From Phoronis australis (taxonomy: Eukaryota; Phoronida; Phoronidae), in the NCBI GenBank assembly GCA_002633005.1, contig NMRA01001226.1, positions 1-37,921 on the forward strand: a DNA stretch of 37,921 nucleotides. Direction: 5' to 3'. Of the stretch, positions 20,681 through 31,890 are shown in pieces. The stretch's first letter is position 1; every line of letters starts with the position of its first letter. Made by a program: the position numbers and the translations under genes. The notes under the pieces are model-generated. The model was not told where the DNA came from and did no database searches. It was given only the letters and a program-made list of their open reading frames with translations.

Positions 20681-22409
20681 CTTCACAGCTTACCTGTAGA
20701 TGTAAGTACACACTTTTTACCAAAAATACCCGCAGAATATTTAATCTCAACACCACGGGTATTACGTAACGAGTATTACGTAACAGCTAAAACTGAATCG
20801 CATGTATTACAACTGTTTATGCATTTTTGACATCAAGGGCTAATTTCCAGTCACCTGCTGTCAATTAGGGACAGTCACTCAGTCGTGGTTGTCTCAACAC
20901 CAAGAATTATATCGTTGAAACTAAAATTCACCGCATTGTTAAATGATTTTTTATATCAAGTTTATTGGGAAAACAATACATGACAAGTATTGACCATTGA
21001 ATTTGATGAATAATTAGACGATTGTACACTTAATGTTGACTTATTTTATCCACTTAGATGTCGGTTACCATGGTCACATTCATTGAATATAATAGCATCT
21101 AAGTCGAACAACCACAAGAACTTGGTAGATTTTCTGAACGCTTTCCTCTTAATTCTTACAGGCTATCAATAATTATTACAGATATGGTATTTAAACAAAA
21201 ATTTAATCCAACGTTGGACGCAAAGATTTCTTTTCCACACAGTTTCGACNGTCTCTCTTAAATTTTGCATACAGAACGTCCGTCGTTGGCTCTACGATAC
21301 ATGTATAAGTTTCACGACGAGGTGACAAACAGTACTCATACCAGGCCTGTATGAAATTCCGTTGTCTAAATGAGCTCATTTCACAGTGTCACGTAGGCCA
21401 AGCTGTATTTTGGCGATAGTCTTCGAACAGCTAACTGGCTTGCTACAATTAACATCTACAGTGTGCACTTCGACGTTTCGTGTTACAGTTCCGACCCAAA
21501 TCGGTATATTCTGATTTGGGTCGTTCCGTAGGCCTAACAGAATTCAGATACTGTCGACCCATATCGGAATATATTTTTGATTGAATTCAAAACGTCCAAT
21601 TGATTACAAATCCTTATATTCGGTATGTTTTCATGCAATCTAGACTTTATTTCATAGCTTTTGATTACAGATACTCAGAACGTGTGTAAAATTTTCAATC
21701 TTTTGAGGTTGACCGAGTCAAAATCGCGGCGACCACTGGTTGCAGGATTTCATGACGAATTATTTTGAAAATTAATGAATTTGATTATAATTGCTGTGTA
21801 CAAAAAGATCAGGCTAATGTGCTGTAATGTTTCCACGTATTTTGCACCAAATTAAACGGTCTTTTGTCTCCGATTCCAATATAGAAGACACCCTCGACAG
21901 CGGCCCGTATCTGAATCACTCAGCGTTCACGCCTTCGGCTTCAAGAAGGCATGAATGCAAATTTCCCGACATCAAATTTTTTTAATCTTGCAAATGACAG
22001 TTGATAATAAACATTGCGAATTTGCCTGATAATAATTCGGAAGAAGACTTTTTTCCGGCTGTTTCGACGGCTCCAGTCACACTCCCGGAGATTTCCATGT
22101 TGGCCCGTGTTGGAATGTTTGCTAAATAATTAAATAAAAAAGTATAAAAGTAATGGTTTTGATGAATTTTACTATAAATTGACATGAAATGAACAACTAA
22201 TGTGTTTCCTTGATCTGTCACGTATTTTGCACTAAATTAAACGGCCAGTCATCGCCGATTCAATACGATGGAGACACGGTGAAAGTCAATTCGTCTTAGA
22301 CTTCAATTAGTAAAAGAGCCATCTCATTTTTTTTGCGCTAAAATGAGTTTGTAATGTGGCTATTGTATTCTCAAATGCCTGCTTAATTAACGTTTGGGGT
22401 AAGCTATGA
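20681..22409. other. Intergenic, with hairpins and a short direct repeat
   Basis: No gene recognised. It contains the hairpin at 21492-21523, a second imperfect hairpin at 21923-21958, and a ~25-bp direct repeat ACGTATTTTGCAC(C/T)AAATTAAACGG at about 21836 and 22221. One undetermined base lies at 21250. Confidence 0.5.
21492..21523. repeat. Perfect 11-bp hairpin with a third related copy
   Basis: CGACCCAAATC (21492-21502) and GATTTGGGTCG (21513-21523) pair perfectly around a 10-base loop. CGACCCATATCGGAATATA at 21555-21573 repeats the left arm and loop with two changes. Function is unknown. Confidence 0.7.
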
Positions 22410-22452
22410 CAGTGGCATATCTAGGATATCACAAGGGGCCCAACATTTTGTC
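22410..22452 (+). repeat. hAT-like terminal sequence (left-end orientation)
   Basis: CAGTGGCATATCTAGGATAT followed by CACAAGGGG and ACATTTTGTC. It matches the reverse complement of 7324-7367 at about 38 of 43 positions. No matching right end was found downstream. Confidence 0.55.
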
Positions 22453-22607
22453 CGAAAACATTTGTGCAAAGCACGATTAGATGCGCATAGCACCTAATGG
22501 GGGGAGGTCGGGAGGGGAGTTTGCCTTTATTCCTGAAGTATAATCCAAGTAAAAAAGGCAAAGAAATAGAAAAAAAAACGCGGAGAACGTGTCAAATATG
22601 AAAAACT

Positions 22608-22678
22608 GCTCATCCCACAGATTCGAACTCACGACCTGGCGGAGAGAACGCGCGTACTTTACCACTGCACCACCACTA
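22608..22678 (-). repeat. tRNA-derived SINE head
   Basis: Read on the minus strand, GGTGGTGCAGTGGTAAAG resembles an A box (TGGTGCAGTGG), and about 35 bases on, GAGTTCGAATC matches a B box (GGTTCGANTCC). Stems of the cloverleaf are poor (the T stem does not pair well) and no 3' CCA-ready acceptor is seen. This therefore looks like the head of a short interspersed element and not a working tRNA gene. Transcription of such elements is by RNA polymerase III. Confidence 0.55.
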
Positions 22679-22865
22679 CTTCACTCCTAATTTGATAATA
22701 AGAGACCTACTTGTTTATGGTTCACAGCGTTTGCGAGCGAAACCCACTTCTTTTTGTATTGTTTATTACATTTTTTATATTTTGTGCAATCAGTTCGTAA
22801 CAAATTTGTTGTATTTAAATAGTCTTCAATTGCCCAAAACACCAAATCCGTTTTTTGTGTTGGCA

Positions 22866-23216
22866 TTAATGACGCGATTGCTTTGGAAATCGTCTTAAAT
22901 TAAGATTTGACAACGAGAGAATTGTTGTTTCTGAGTGATTCACTAAGGCTTCGATTAAAATTGACATCTTATCAGCAGCTTCTGTTTTTTCATCGTCACT
23001 CAGATTCCATTTTAAAAAACGTGTAGTTTTCTTTATCGCACAGTGAAGCAGACGACGGAAACAGTCGTACAGCGCAGCGCCACTGCCGGTCTCCTGGGAT
23101 ATCGCGGGAGAGTCTATACTTAGCAATAGTTTCGTTACAATTGAGCCGTGTTCCGAATTTGACACTTGAAATCGGATCTGAGCCCCCATTCCCAAACACA
23201 CTAAAACTGCACACAT
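22866..23216 (-). CDS. Unassigned open frame, 116 codons
   Basis: An open frame starting MCAVLVCLGMGAQ, with a helical, charged middle part (LYDCFRRLLHC..., LSDDEKTEAADKMSILIEALV). It reads more like protein than most frames here but has no motif I recognise. There is no clear promoter, splice donor or poly(A) signal, and a second frame overlaps its start. It could be an exon, a fragment of a mobile element, or chance. Confidence 0.2.
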   Translation of the reverse strand: MCAVLVCLGMGAQIRFQVSNSEHGSIVTKLLLSIDSPAISQETGSGAALYDCFRRLLHCAIKKTTRFLKWNLSDDEKTEAADKMSILIEALVNHSETTILSLSNLNLRRFPKQSRH

Positions 23217-23239
23217 TTAAATCTTGTTTCCGCCGCATA

Positions 23240-24465
23240 ATTTTAATTACCGGGGTTAATTAATAAACTCAACATTTCCTTGTGCTCTTGCTGTCTTGTC
23301 TTTTGCGGCAGCCAAGGAAGGGGTGGGGGGCGAACACCTGGGCCACACCACCAAATCCGCTAATGTATGGCACCGTATGTTGATGTTTTTCGTCAATACA
23401 CGTATCTTATATATAAAATATGATCATTTTAGCACCATATTAGGCCTTTAAAAGTATTTTCAAAAAGTATTTTCCAGACGACCTACAAAACGTGGTCCAC
23501 CACCCATTGTAAAAGCGGACCGATTGAAAATCCCTGCCCTTGGGCCCTTAGAAAGTACGATCAAAACACAATCCTCCCACCACCCAGTTGCCGTCAATCT
23601 TTCTCTTTGTCTCCAGTCCCCTGTTGCGGGTCAAACCCACCAAAAATATGGACAGGCCTACCTTTATTTCAACAAAATTGCACAAGAAAAATAACACTTT
23701 TTAGATCTAATTCCATAATGTGTAAATTGAATGAATTATTACCAAACATATATATACTGCCAAAATTAGATTTAGACGGAGCCAAAGGAACTCAATACAC
23801 TCCTACAGGGCGCTGCAAAATCCGAAGAAATACGTCCGGTAATATCACGATCACCTTGGAACGGAGTAAGAAGAACTTCATCTCGGAAACTTCGATTACT
23901 GCTTCGTCTATTTCGAAGTGTAGAGATGAGTCCCAACGTCAGGATTCGTTTTATTGTGGCTAAGTTTGGGAACAGGCAACTTTTTAGCTAGGTTCATGCT
24001 TTGAAAATTAAGTTTACTGTAACAGGGCCCAGGATACACTGCCTTAGGAGTGAGGTTTCTCAAAATTCCTTCCGCTACAACGCTATTTGAGTTTTTGGTG
24101 GATGGTACAAGGACATACAGGTACGAGAGCTGACCTAATTTCGTGACCAAAATACGTCATGACTCACGGAAACACCAATTTTATGAAGAGTTATTTCAGA
24201 AAGGGTGTACTTGATGTTTGCTGTCACTGATATATCCACAGTTCGCCTGTTGAATATACTCAGGCGTTCATTAGTTGCGACATTTTCTCAAATTGTGCTG
24301 TATGGACGATAATGCCTCCCTCGCTTGTTGAAGCCCTCTAGCAAGATGTTTTAGAATTTTTTCGTATTAATGTGCATTCCTGTTAATTTTAGCCCGTTAC
24401 AGTTTAGGAGTTTTATTTTTTAAGCAAAAGGGGCAGAAGTTTTTGAGTACGATTACCAGTTAGAC
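23240..24465. other. Intergenic, nothing recognised
   Basis: Includes G/C-rich patches near 23310-23350 and 23500-23640 and an open frame at 23607-23963 (+) without any known motif. Confidence 0.35.
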
Positions 24466-24735
24466 ATGGCGTACACGGTCATCAAACGTTCCCACAGATC
24501 TAATAGACACTTTAAACATATATTATTAGATTGCAAACGGTCTGTCAACCAATGGCTCGATGTTAAGCAAACAAACCCTGGCAATTGCTCTACAGACACA
24601 TGTATGGATGCAACTGCTGAAATTCTTGGGGCAGATGGACTGTTACCTTTTGATAACCCTCGTCAATCCATGTTTAAACGTCCTTGGAAAGCAACTTTGC
24701 ACTCTGCATATTTCCCCACAAATCAGATAACCTAA
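24466..24735 (+). CDS. Unassigned open frame, 89 codons
   Basis: Starts MAYTVIKRSHRSNRHFKH and has an even amino-acid mix with Cys and Trp (LDCKRSVNQWLD, CSTDTCMDATAEILGADG). I do not recognise it. It could be the tail of an exon or a worn transposon fragment. No supporting splice or promoter signal is evident. Confidence 0.18.
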   Translation: MAYTVIKRSHRSNRHFKHILLDCKRSVNQWLDVKQTNPGNCSTDTCMDATAEILGADGLLPFDNPRQSMFKRPWKATLHSAYFPTNQIT

Positions 24736-26550
24736 TTTATAAGAGTCTCCTCTATTTTCTTTAAGAGAATGCAAATGTCTAAAAATATCTAGTTAGAGTA
24801 AATAAGGACTATAAAAATCAAACTGTCAAACCTACATGTATTGACAACACAAAGGTAACACATCTAGTAGCAAAGTGTTAGGCCTTTCTCAAAACGATGA
24901 CAATTTAGACTGTGGTGCACTTCAGAAATATAAATGACCTAAAAAACTATTGAAAGTTCAGTTAAATTTGAAAATATTTTAGCTTGTGTAAGATTAGAAT
25001 TATTTGGGTTTAAGTTTTAGCTGAACCATCATGTGTTAAAGCCAACGTTACGAAATGAAGCGGAAGTGTTTATTTAACTTAAAAGAAGAGGTAAATTTTC
25101 TTCAGATTATGACACAGCAACCACTTTATAGAAGAATAGCGTTTCATTTCAGGGAACCTTTTTGTAAATGCTAACACACCAACCACTACAAGGACATACA
25201 AATAAGATACACGTCCAGGTATGTACACTGAAATCTAAAGCAACATTATCAACCACACAAAATGAGGGATGAATAAGTACATTTACCATTTACATGGACT
25301 CTACTACCCAACAGCGATCGTTTTCTTGCTTGGTGAATGGAGTTTGCTAAATGATACATTTCATCAACTACACGTTGTAAACGTACAATTTTGTGTGGAT
25401 TTTGAATTACCACTATGATTGTAGCAAGAATGCTAGTACACATTATGCTCCGAAATCACTCAATTTGCTGTCAGTGCAGACATTTTTTCTGGGTACATTG
25501 TTGTCTGACTTTGGAGATAACTCATTGCCATGGTAGAGCAACATGTTACACGGATCCAGTCGAATCTCCCAACGGACACAAATTCCGAACCGAAACATCA
25601 TCTGGAATCGCCAGAAAAATAAACGCAGCCTAAAGTGAGCCCGTGGGCATATTTTGGGATAACTTTACCAAAGTATGCAATCGGGCGCATCTCTTTTAAA
25701 ATCTTTTTGGAAAGTATTAAAATACTTTTGTAATAGCGTCCAGTGTAAAATTGTTATGTAATGTAGGTGGTTGTTAAATATTGTTTATTTTGGCCAGATA
25801 TTATATTCTTGATCACACACGTGACTATCATTTAAGGAGATATACTGGAATTTTCTTAGTAACTAACTGTATTTGCACAGCATAAAGTACAGTTTTAAAT
25901 AAACTGTGCTCACCGAGTGAAAATTAAAGGGTTGATAATTGTTAGTGAAATGCAACTACCATAGATAAAAAGATTTAAATTGGAACACAGAATGCTTGAT
26001 ACAATCTCCTAAAATACTGTTCCTTTACAAAAATACGGGAGATAACATTTTACGTTTTTGAAGAGCCTTTTTCCGAATATCCGCCAATAGAAATGCCTGT
26101 AGTATTGGAGAAGGCCTAAAACCCAACGTTTTCTATTGTACATCTAAGACAAGTTTGCATCCCCGGCATTGGAATAAAAAGCGGAATTCCGCCATTGATA
26201 ATAAGGCAGTTCATACAAAACATTTCCACCTTGTAATCAAGAATTAAAACTGCAAGGGCAGGGAGACAGCTTAATCAATGCTCAATATGAATATTTCTTT
26301 CATCCATATTTTATATGTTTCAGCGTCAGGAATTTAGAGCAAGAGACATGTCATTATGTTCTTCTAATTAAAAGTATCGGTCTTATCCCACATTGATCGA
26401 CCAGCCTATTGAAAAATTCGACCTATAGTTTAGGTAAACACCTGATCGATGGCGCTTGTTTTCCGACGTAGGAAATCAATTACTGGAAAAAATAGTCAGA
26501 GGTAAAATCATTGTGCAACTGATGCCAATGCAAATTATATCAGATTAGCA
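24736..26550. other. Intergenic, nothing recognised
   Basis: AT-rich. A 64-codon minus-strand frame at 25249-25443 (VIQNPHKIVRLQRVVDEM) is protein-like over about 40 residues but matches nothing I know. Confidence 0.35.
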
Positions 26551-26790
26551 TGTTTTGACACGTGTTGACACAGTTGTAAGATCCATGGGATGTTTATAGT
26601 AAATATTGCTTTTAATGGATGGGCGAGGACGCTTTTGTAACGTGTATAAACAATTATAAGATCCATGTTACGTTTTTAGTTAATGTTTAATATATCAGAT
26701 TGGCGAGGCAGGTTATGTGACGTGTTCACAAGATAGTAAAGGTTCATGGGAACGTTTAATAAAGATATTTAAATAATGGGATGATAATAC
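26551..26790 (+). repeat. 80-bp tandem repeat, 3 diverged copies
   Basis: Units start at 26551, 26631 and 26711, an exact 80-bp period. They share a pattern of T(G)ACGTGT...CA..(T)AAGATCCATG...TTTA(A)TA..., and ATCAGATTGGCGAGGCA ends unit 2. The sequence just before 26551 (TATATCAGATTAGCA) matches the end of a unit, so a fourth, mostly lost copy precedes it. Confidence 0.75.
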
Positions 26791-28312
26791 GAAATGAAAA
26801 GTGCCGAGGATGTGCTCTCATGTTTTTGGAATGCGGACATCTAGTTGAATTTTTAACGAATTACAAAGTTTACTTTAAATGCAGTAGGCAATAACATTAT
26901 TCTACTTGATTAAACGCACTGTTATTGCATACATGTACTTAGGAGATTATTTTGCGAAATCAATCACATATAGATTCTAGCCTAATCCTTTATTTGTACT
27001 AGTTCCAAGACCAGCTCTAGTCCTCTGTTTCAGTGACGTAAGACAAAAAGTAATTGAAAATTTCAGGCTATGGAAGCACTTCCAGGATATGCAAATACCT
27101 GAAAATAAAAGAATCACCCTTTGGCATAGCTCTTGGAGACCCCCAGAAATTAACTGTAAATTTCAGCCAAGCACATATAAGGAGTATGAAAACGAAGGCA
27201 GGTGCTTCTCTCCTTACTTCTGTTGTTAAATTTCTGTTAGTTTGTATGAAAAACTTAGTCGAAAACAGTAGGGTGGATCGATCACTACGTGGGTGTCAGT
27301 ATTTGACTTCCTGTAGTATGTAGTCGGTAGGTGTCGCATTAGAGTAGTTCTTCATCATTTCCTGCCCTTTTATTAAGAAAATAATAGCGATTGTTATACA
27401 TGCAGCAGCGTAGCGTGTGTTTTAACCTAAAGAACATAGATTGGAACACTCTTTACGAAAATTATAGTATGTTACTAGAGAAAGTAATATTAGAAGTTTT
27501 ACGACTTGCATTGTGACATTCAAACCTTTCTACGGGCAGACGAGCGCTAATATTTTATTGGTAACCCGTTTTATACTCATGGCTAGTATCCCTTGCTATT
27601 AAATGCAGACGATCAAAGGGTGTTGTATTCTATGAACACTTTTTGAAGTTACCATCTGACGGAATGGAACCACCGTCAGACAGAACTCAGGAGGAAGAAT
27701 TTTGAGCATCTTTTGAATTGTCGAGGAATTTGGTGGGTACTCTTTGGTGTACAGGGCACGATTTCTCGCCATCCCTGCTGCAAAGTCTCAGCAAATTTGA
27801 TTTACCCTTTGAAAGGGAAAACGAAGTGAGATCAAGAATACCTACCAGATGAATTGTATACTTTTGAGTCGAGATGTGATGGAGTTTACAAAGGAAGACA
27901 AGTTGGCTACATGGGACGGGGGGGCAAACGCGAAATAAGCTCGTCTTGAAATAGAGCCACACCATTTTTTAAAATATTTGCCCACAAAACGCATACCCTT
28001 TTCGCCTTTCTCCATTGACAACATTGTTGTTTTTTTAGCGCAACAGTTGCTTTATAAGTTAAATGATCATATATATCAGCAATCGAAATTGTATTCCATT
28101 TTATTACCATTGCGGATGAGAATATTCGACTTTGTTATTTTTTGGCCTAAAAATTGCCGTCAGAAACTTTCAAATTGCAACACAATCCTTTGCTGTTGGG
28201 CTTGGTATAATTTGCTTTCATACACATGTCTTGAAGTATTCATAAAATATGATGAAAATTGCATATCTCAATCTGATGACTTTGTGGAATTTTCACTTTC
28301 AGAGAAAAGTAT
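26791..28312. other. Intergenic, nothing recognised
   Basis: Overlapping open frames on both strands between 27687 and 28385 show no known motif and partly shadow each other. Confidence 0.4.
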
Positions 28313-28519
28313 TCTTAAATGTTCTTGTCCGGTGCCATCGGTTAATAAATCAAAGCATAATGGTATCTCTGTTCAAACGCCATAATAAATTGCATAGCAA
28401 ACATGCTGTAAGTCTTCCAACATGGATATTGAGCTCCTTTCACGTATTACAAGTACTCAGTTCAGTCACTATAGAGATGTAATAAATGTGCAGTTATCAA
28501 TGGGCTTACGCGATGTAAT

Positions 28520-28740
28520 ATGTACTCGTTGAGCAATCAGACAGCAACAGATAAGCTTGAGAAAACCATATCTAGTCTGAATGCTCGTCTCACTAGAGAA
28601 TCTCCACACGTTGGAGCCACTTCGCCTACTCTCTTCAAAGTGTTCATCGACTGCATATTAAGGCAGCTGCTGGATAGCATACTTGTAGAGGCCTGAGCCA
28701 ATGAAATTGTCTTATATGTGTCAAATGTTGATGGTTGCAC
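28520..28740 (+). pseudogene. Reverse-transcriptase trace in duplication copy 1
   Basis: The frame reads VGATSPTLFKVFIDCIL and then a short stretch to ANEIVL. This mirrors the RT pattern PQG..SPTLFN.FI(N/D)D....AYADDIVL of non-LTR elements. The active-site equivalent of YADD is lost and a stop interrupts it (TGA after ...ILVEA). Confidence 0.5.
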
Positions 28741-28985
28741 GTATACTTGTACAGGCCTATGCCTATGACATTGTCTTCAGTCTGTCAAGTGCTGATGCTT
28801 GCATATGTATATGTAATTGGACAGACCTATGCCAATGTCTAAGGGCCCCCATGGAAAGCATTGTGAATTGATGGCGTTACCCTCATCGTTAATATTACAT
28901 TAATAATAGATAAATAAGGCCCATGCCAATGACATTCTTCTGTGTGTCAAGTGTTGATGCTTACACGAGCCACAGTATTGTCTAT
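28683..28985 (+). repeat. Degenerate repeats of the ANDIVL-coding segment, 4 copies
   Basis: Sequence like AGGCCTATGCCAATGACATT followed by GTGTGTCAAGTGTTGATG recurs near 28685, 28752, 28822 and 28917. The segment repeats the DNA that would encode the RT active-site region, spaced about 64-95 bp. The equivalent set is in copy 2 at about 34104-34405. Confidence 0.6.
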
Positions 28986-29518
28986 TGTTATTCATTGGAC
29001 CGAGGCAATTAACTTGAGGATCAACACCAGTAAAATAAAATGGTTATAGTATTTACATTTGCGGCTGACTGCAATTCCCCTCACTGGATCACAATTTGTC
29101 AAGTCCGTTCCTTACCTGGCGATTCGGTTCCCAGTGTACTTTAATTAAGCCTTAGTATTTTTGCAGTTGTGGGTGACATCTCATACACTTTTACCAATGG
29201 TTTTGTAATAGAGAGATAACGATACTTTTTCCATATCCTGACAGACTTGATGCATTCTCCTCTATCTAATGGCCACGCCATTAAAACACATTTACAGTCG
29301 TCGGCACATATCAACGCTTCGCTCCTGCATTTCAACATATAATTTGGATACATTAGATCATAATATAATTCAGAAATAGAACATTTTCTTCGAGCAATAT
29401 TAACATCGTATAAATGAGTTATCATCGACACAATGCAAAACAGTAAACACAATATATGCACGCGTAGCTACACAAATTATGCAGACATTTTTTATAATAC
29501 ACTTATATCGGTAACAAA

Positions 29519-29613
29519 AATGTACTCAATCCATGACGGCCAGTCATAATGTACTCAAATCACGACTGCCAGTTATAATGCACTCAATTCATGACTGCCA
29601 GTTATAATGTACT
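29519..29613 (+). repeat. 29-bp tandem repeat, 3+ copies (copy 1)
   Basis: The unit AATGTACTCAAT..ATGACTGCCAGTTAT starts at 29519, 29548, 29577 and partly at 29606. The same array sits in the sister duplication. Confidence 0.85.
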
Positions 29614-30743
29614 TTTGTAAAATGATAGGCTGATATGGAGACATTTGGCAACTTCTTTGCGAGTACATTAATGACGTCATTCAACAAGTCATTAGAATCA
29701 AAAATTTTAGAATGATGGTTATGAATCTGCTTTTGATTGTTGCTTATGATGCCCTTGATAGCGACTAAACCTTCCAAGGTGAGGAACAACCGAACTTTTA
29801 AATACCAATGATTGTACAAAATACGACTAACAGGTCGATTTGGGCTCATCCATTCTTGAAGAGGAGATACAAATTTGGAAAACTGCGTCTGAATTTTTCA
29901 AGCTATTATCAATCATGCTTAATTGGTGGCGTCTGTACTGGGTGTACATGTATGTTAAGGGATAGCGGATAGAGGATGCCGTTAGGAGGAGCAACTGCAT
30001 GATTTAGAGTACAACTCCTGTTGAAGCTGTACAATCGGCATGACAAAAACTTTTCATTATGTTTGACCGTGCCCCTGGAGGAGGTGGAGGGGGGCTGTTC
30101 TGGGCCTCAAAGTCTGCCTTTGTAATTGTCCCTATGTTACTGTCACAATGTCATCTTGACGTGTCATATCATTTGTTTGTGTCTTTTCTTTGTAGTATCA
30201 AAACTTCTTTTTAACATTAAATAGTTTTATTTGAGTTGATAAAATTGTATACGAGTATAAAAAATTTTGAATGGAAATGAGTCATTAACGTTCACAACTA
30301 CATNTGTTACAAAGTAATTCTCAGATGTGCTCAATATTAAACAGAAAGCCAGTGAAGAACAATGTTGTTGTCTTTACCTCCTTTTAGTATATTGATTTAC
30401 TGTAACAGTACAAGATACAGGTAGTGTACACTTAATATCTAGTCTTTTTCTTGCCATTTCCCAACAAAAGCTTGACGTGATGCATTATTTTTCTCTTAGT
30501 AGATTTTGCACACAAGAACTCATTTTAACTGAAGCCATTTTGTACTAATGGATGATTTTCATATCTTTGTGAAGGGGAAATTTCCACCCTCCCTAGAAAT
30601 GTTTTGAAGGAGCTACAGATATAATAACCATGTTGAGACGAACCATGTTTGAAGTTGACTGCGGTTTAGGTGGTAATAAGATATAATAAGGTAGTTCTTT
30701 AAACTAGCTGACCTATTTGAGTTACATAATTATTTTATTTCAG

Positions 30744-31890
30744 GTACATACTTACATCCATACTCTAGATGCCTGCAAGCAAGACTTTTTCACTGTTTGC
30801 TGTTTAACGCTAGATGTGATAAGGCAGGTGAAAGCTAGGGATCCACAAATAACGGAAGCTTTCCTACGCTCCGACAATGCCAATTGTTACCATTCTGCCG
30901 CCCTTCTGATTCATTTGTTCTACATAACTGGTAACACCGGCATCTCCATTCTGCGCTACGACTTTAGTGAAAGTCAGAAGGGAAAAGATATCTGTGACAG
31001 GAAAATCGCACCCTTGAAGGCCCATGCCAAGTACTTCGTCAATGAAGGCAACAACGTTCAAAATGCGGTCGACCTGAAACGTGCGCTAGAGTCTAGAGGA
31101 GATGTCAAAGGCTGTTAGGTGTCGTCCTGTAGTGTGAATGCCCCAAAGGTCCTTCCCAAGCACAGTATCCCAGGGAAAAGTTTGCTGACAAACTTTGAGT
31201 ATTCCGTAGATGGCATTCGAGCATGGAAGGCCCATAGAGTAGGGGAGGGAAAACTTGTCATCAACAAATCATGTAAACTGTTGCCTCTGAAAAGTCTTGA
31301 CCTTGCAACACTCGAGTATTTTACAACTCCAAGGGTTGAGTCGGGGCTGGTATCCCGTGAACGTCATACGAAGTTCACATGCACACACTGTGGGTGCTCG
31401 AAATCTTTTCCTACAGATGCTGAGCTAAGTGAGCACTTGGATGTTGGTGCTCATTCATCATCCCTCCAGAACGAGACTCAGTTCGACCACATTTCAAGAC
31501 AATCTGAGATTTTATCCACTACCACAGCTGAGTTGTCTGCCGTTTACGTTGTTGATCAAGTCGCCGCAGGATTGGGCCCTGAAAAGTACTAGAAAAGCGG
31601 TCCGCTTCTCTGAGAAGGTAAAGACTTAACCAGTGATATATTTTCTGAAGGTGAACAGTCAGGCAGAAAACAACAGCCAGCTGAGGTTGTGAAAAGATGA
31701 TGCGAGAAGCCAGGAATAAGCAAAGAAAAGTTTTCTCCTCTGTAGAGTGGCTGTCGGAGTAGCAGATTGCTGGATTTTTTCCCGTATGGTTGCCGCGTCT
31801 CGAATCGGAAATATTCAGAATAATGAAGATGCTGATGCTGCTGCTGCCCACGAGTTTGCCTCAATGATTGAGTTGAGCTTGAAGTCATGA
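30744..31890 (+). pseudogene. Broken gene of a repeat-associated C2H2 / nuclease-like protein
   Basis: A T-rich tract ending TTTCAG puts a splice acceptor at 30743. The frame then reads VHTYIHTLDACKQDFF, followed by AFLRSDNANCYHSAALL, YDFSESQKGKDICDRK and the KAHAKYFVNEGNNVQNA segment. The SDNA.CYHS and GKDICDR..AP.KAH motifs belong to a protein family that I recall as common and multi-copy in fish, cnidarian and mollusc genomes. The spaced Asp/Glu residues suggest an RNase H/DDE-type fold, which is inference. A C2H2 finger follows (CTHC...HLDVGAH, about 31378-31455), then GEQSGRKQQPAEVV and VEWLSE.QIAGFF. It is dead: stops at 31116-31118, 31590-31592 and about 31758, with frameshifts near 31625, 31697 and 31785. 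The remains end at TGA 31888-31890. No upstream exon was recognised. Confidence 0.72.

Larger units (their letters stand above)
28313..30303 (+). repeat. ~2-kb direct duplication, copy 1
   Basis: Nearly identical in sequence and order to 33734-35709. The offset is 5421 bp at the left end and 5406 bp at the right end because of small indels. Identity is very high by eye, so it is recent. I see no terminal inverted repeat or clear target duplication, so it may be a segmental duplication or two copies of one mobile family. Confidence 0.9.

Noticed and set aside
22608-22678. Functional tRNA gene
   Set aside because: The boxes are present, but the T stem and acceptor stem do not pair well; a SINE head is more likely.
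23607-23963. 118-codon plus-strand open frame
   Set aside because: Low-similarity, uneven composition and no domain or splice evidence.
27687-28385. Overlapping open frames up to 135 codons on both strands
   Set aside because: They shadow each other, show no motif and cross the duplication border.
29141-29461. 106-codon minus-strand open frame and its partner at 34602-34883
   Set aside because: Present in both duplicates, but the frames diverge by indels at the C-terminal end and no known motif is seen, so coding constraint is not supported.
31119-31592. Separate gene starting at GTG 31119
   Set aside because: It is the same frame continuing after an in-frame TAG; the motif order shows one broken gene.
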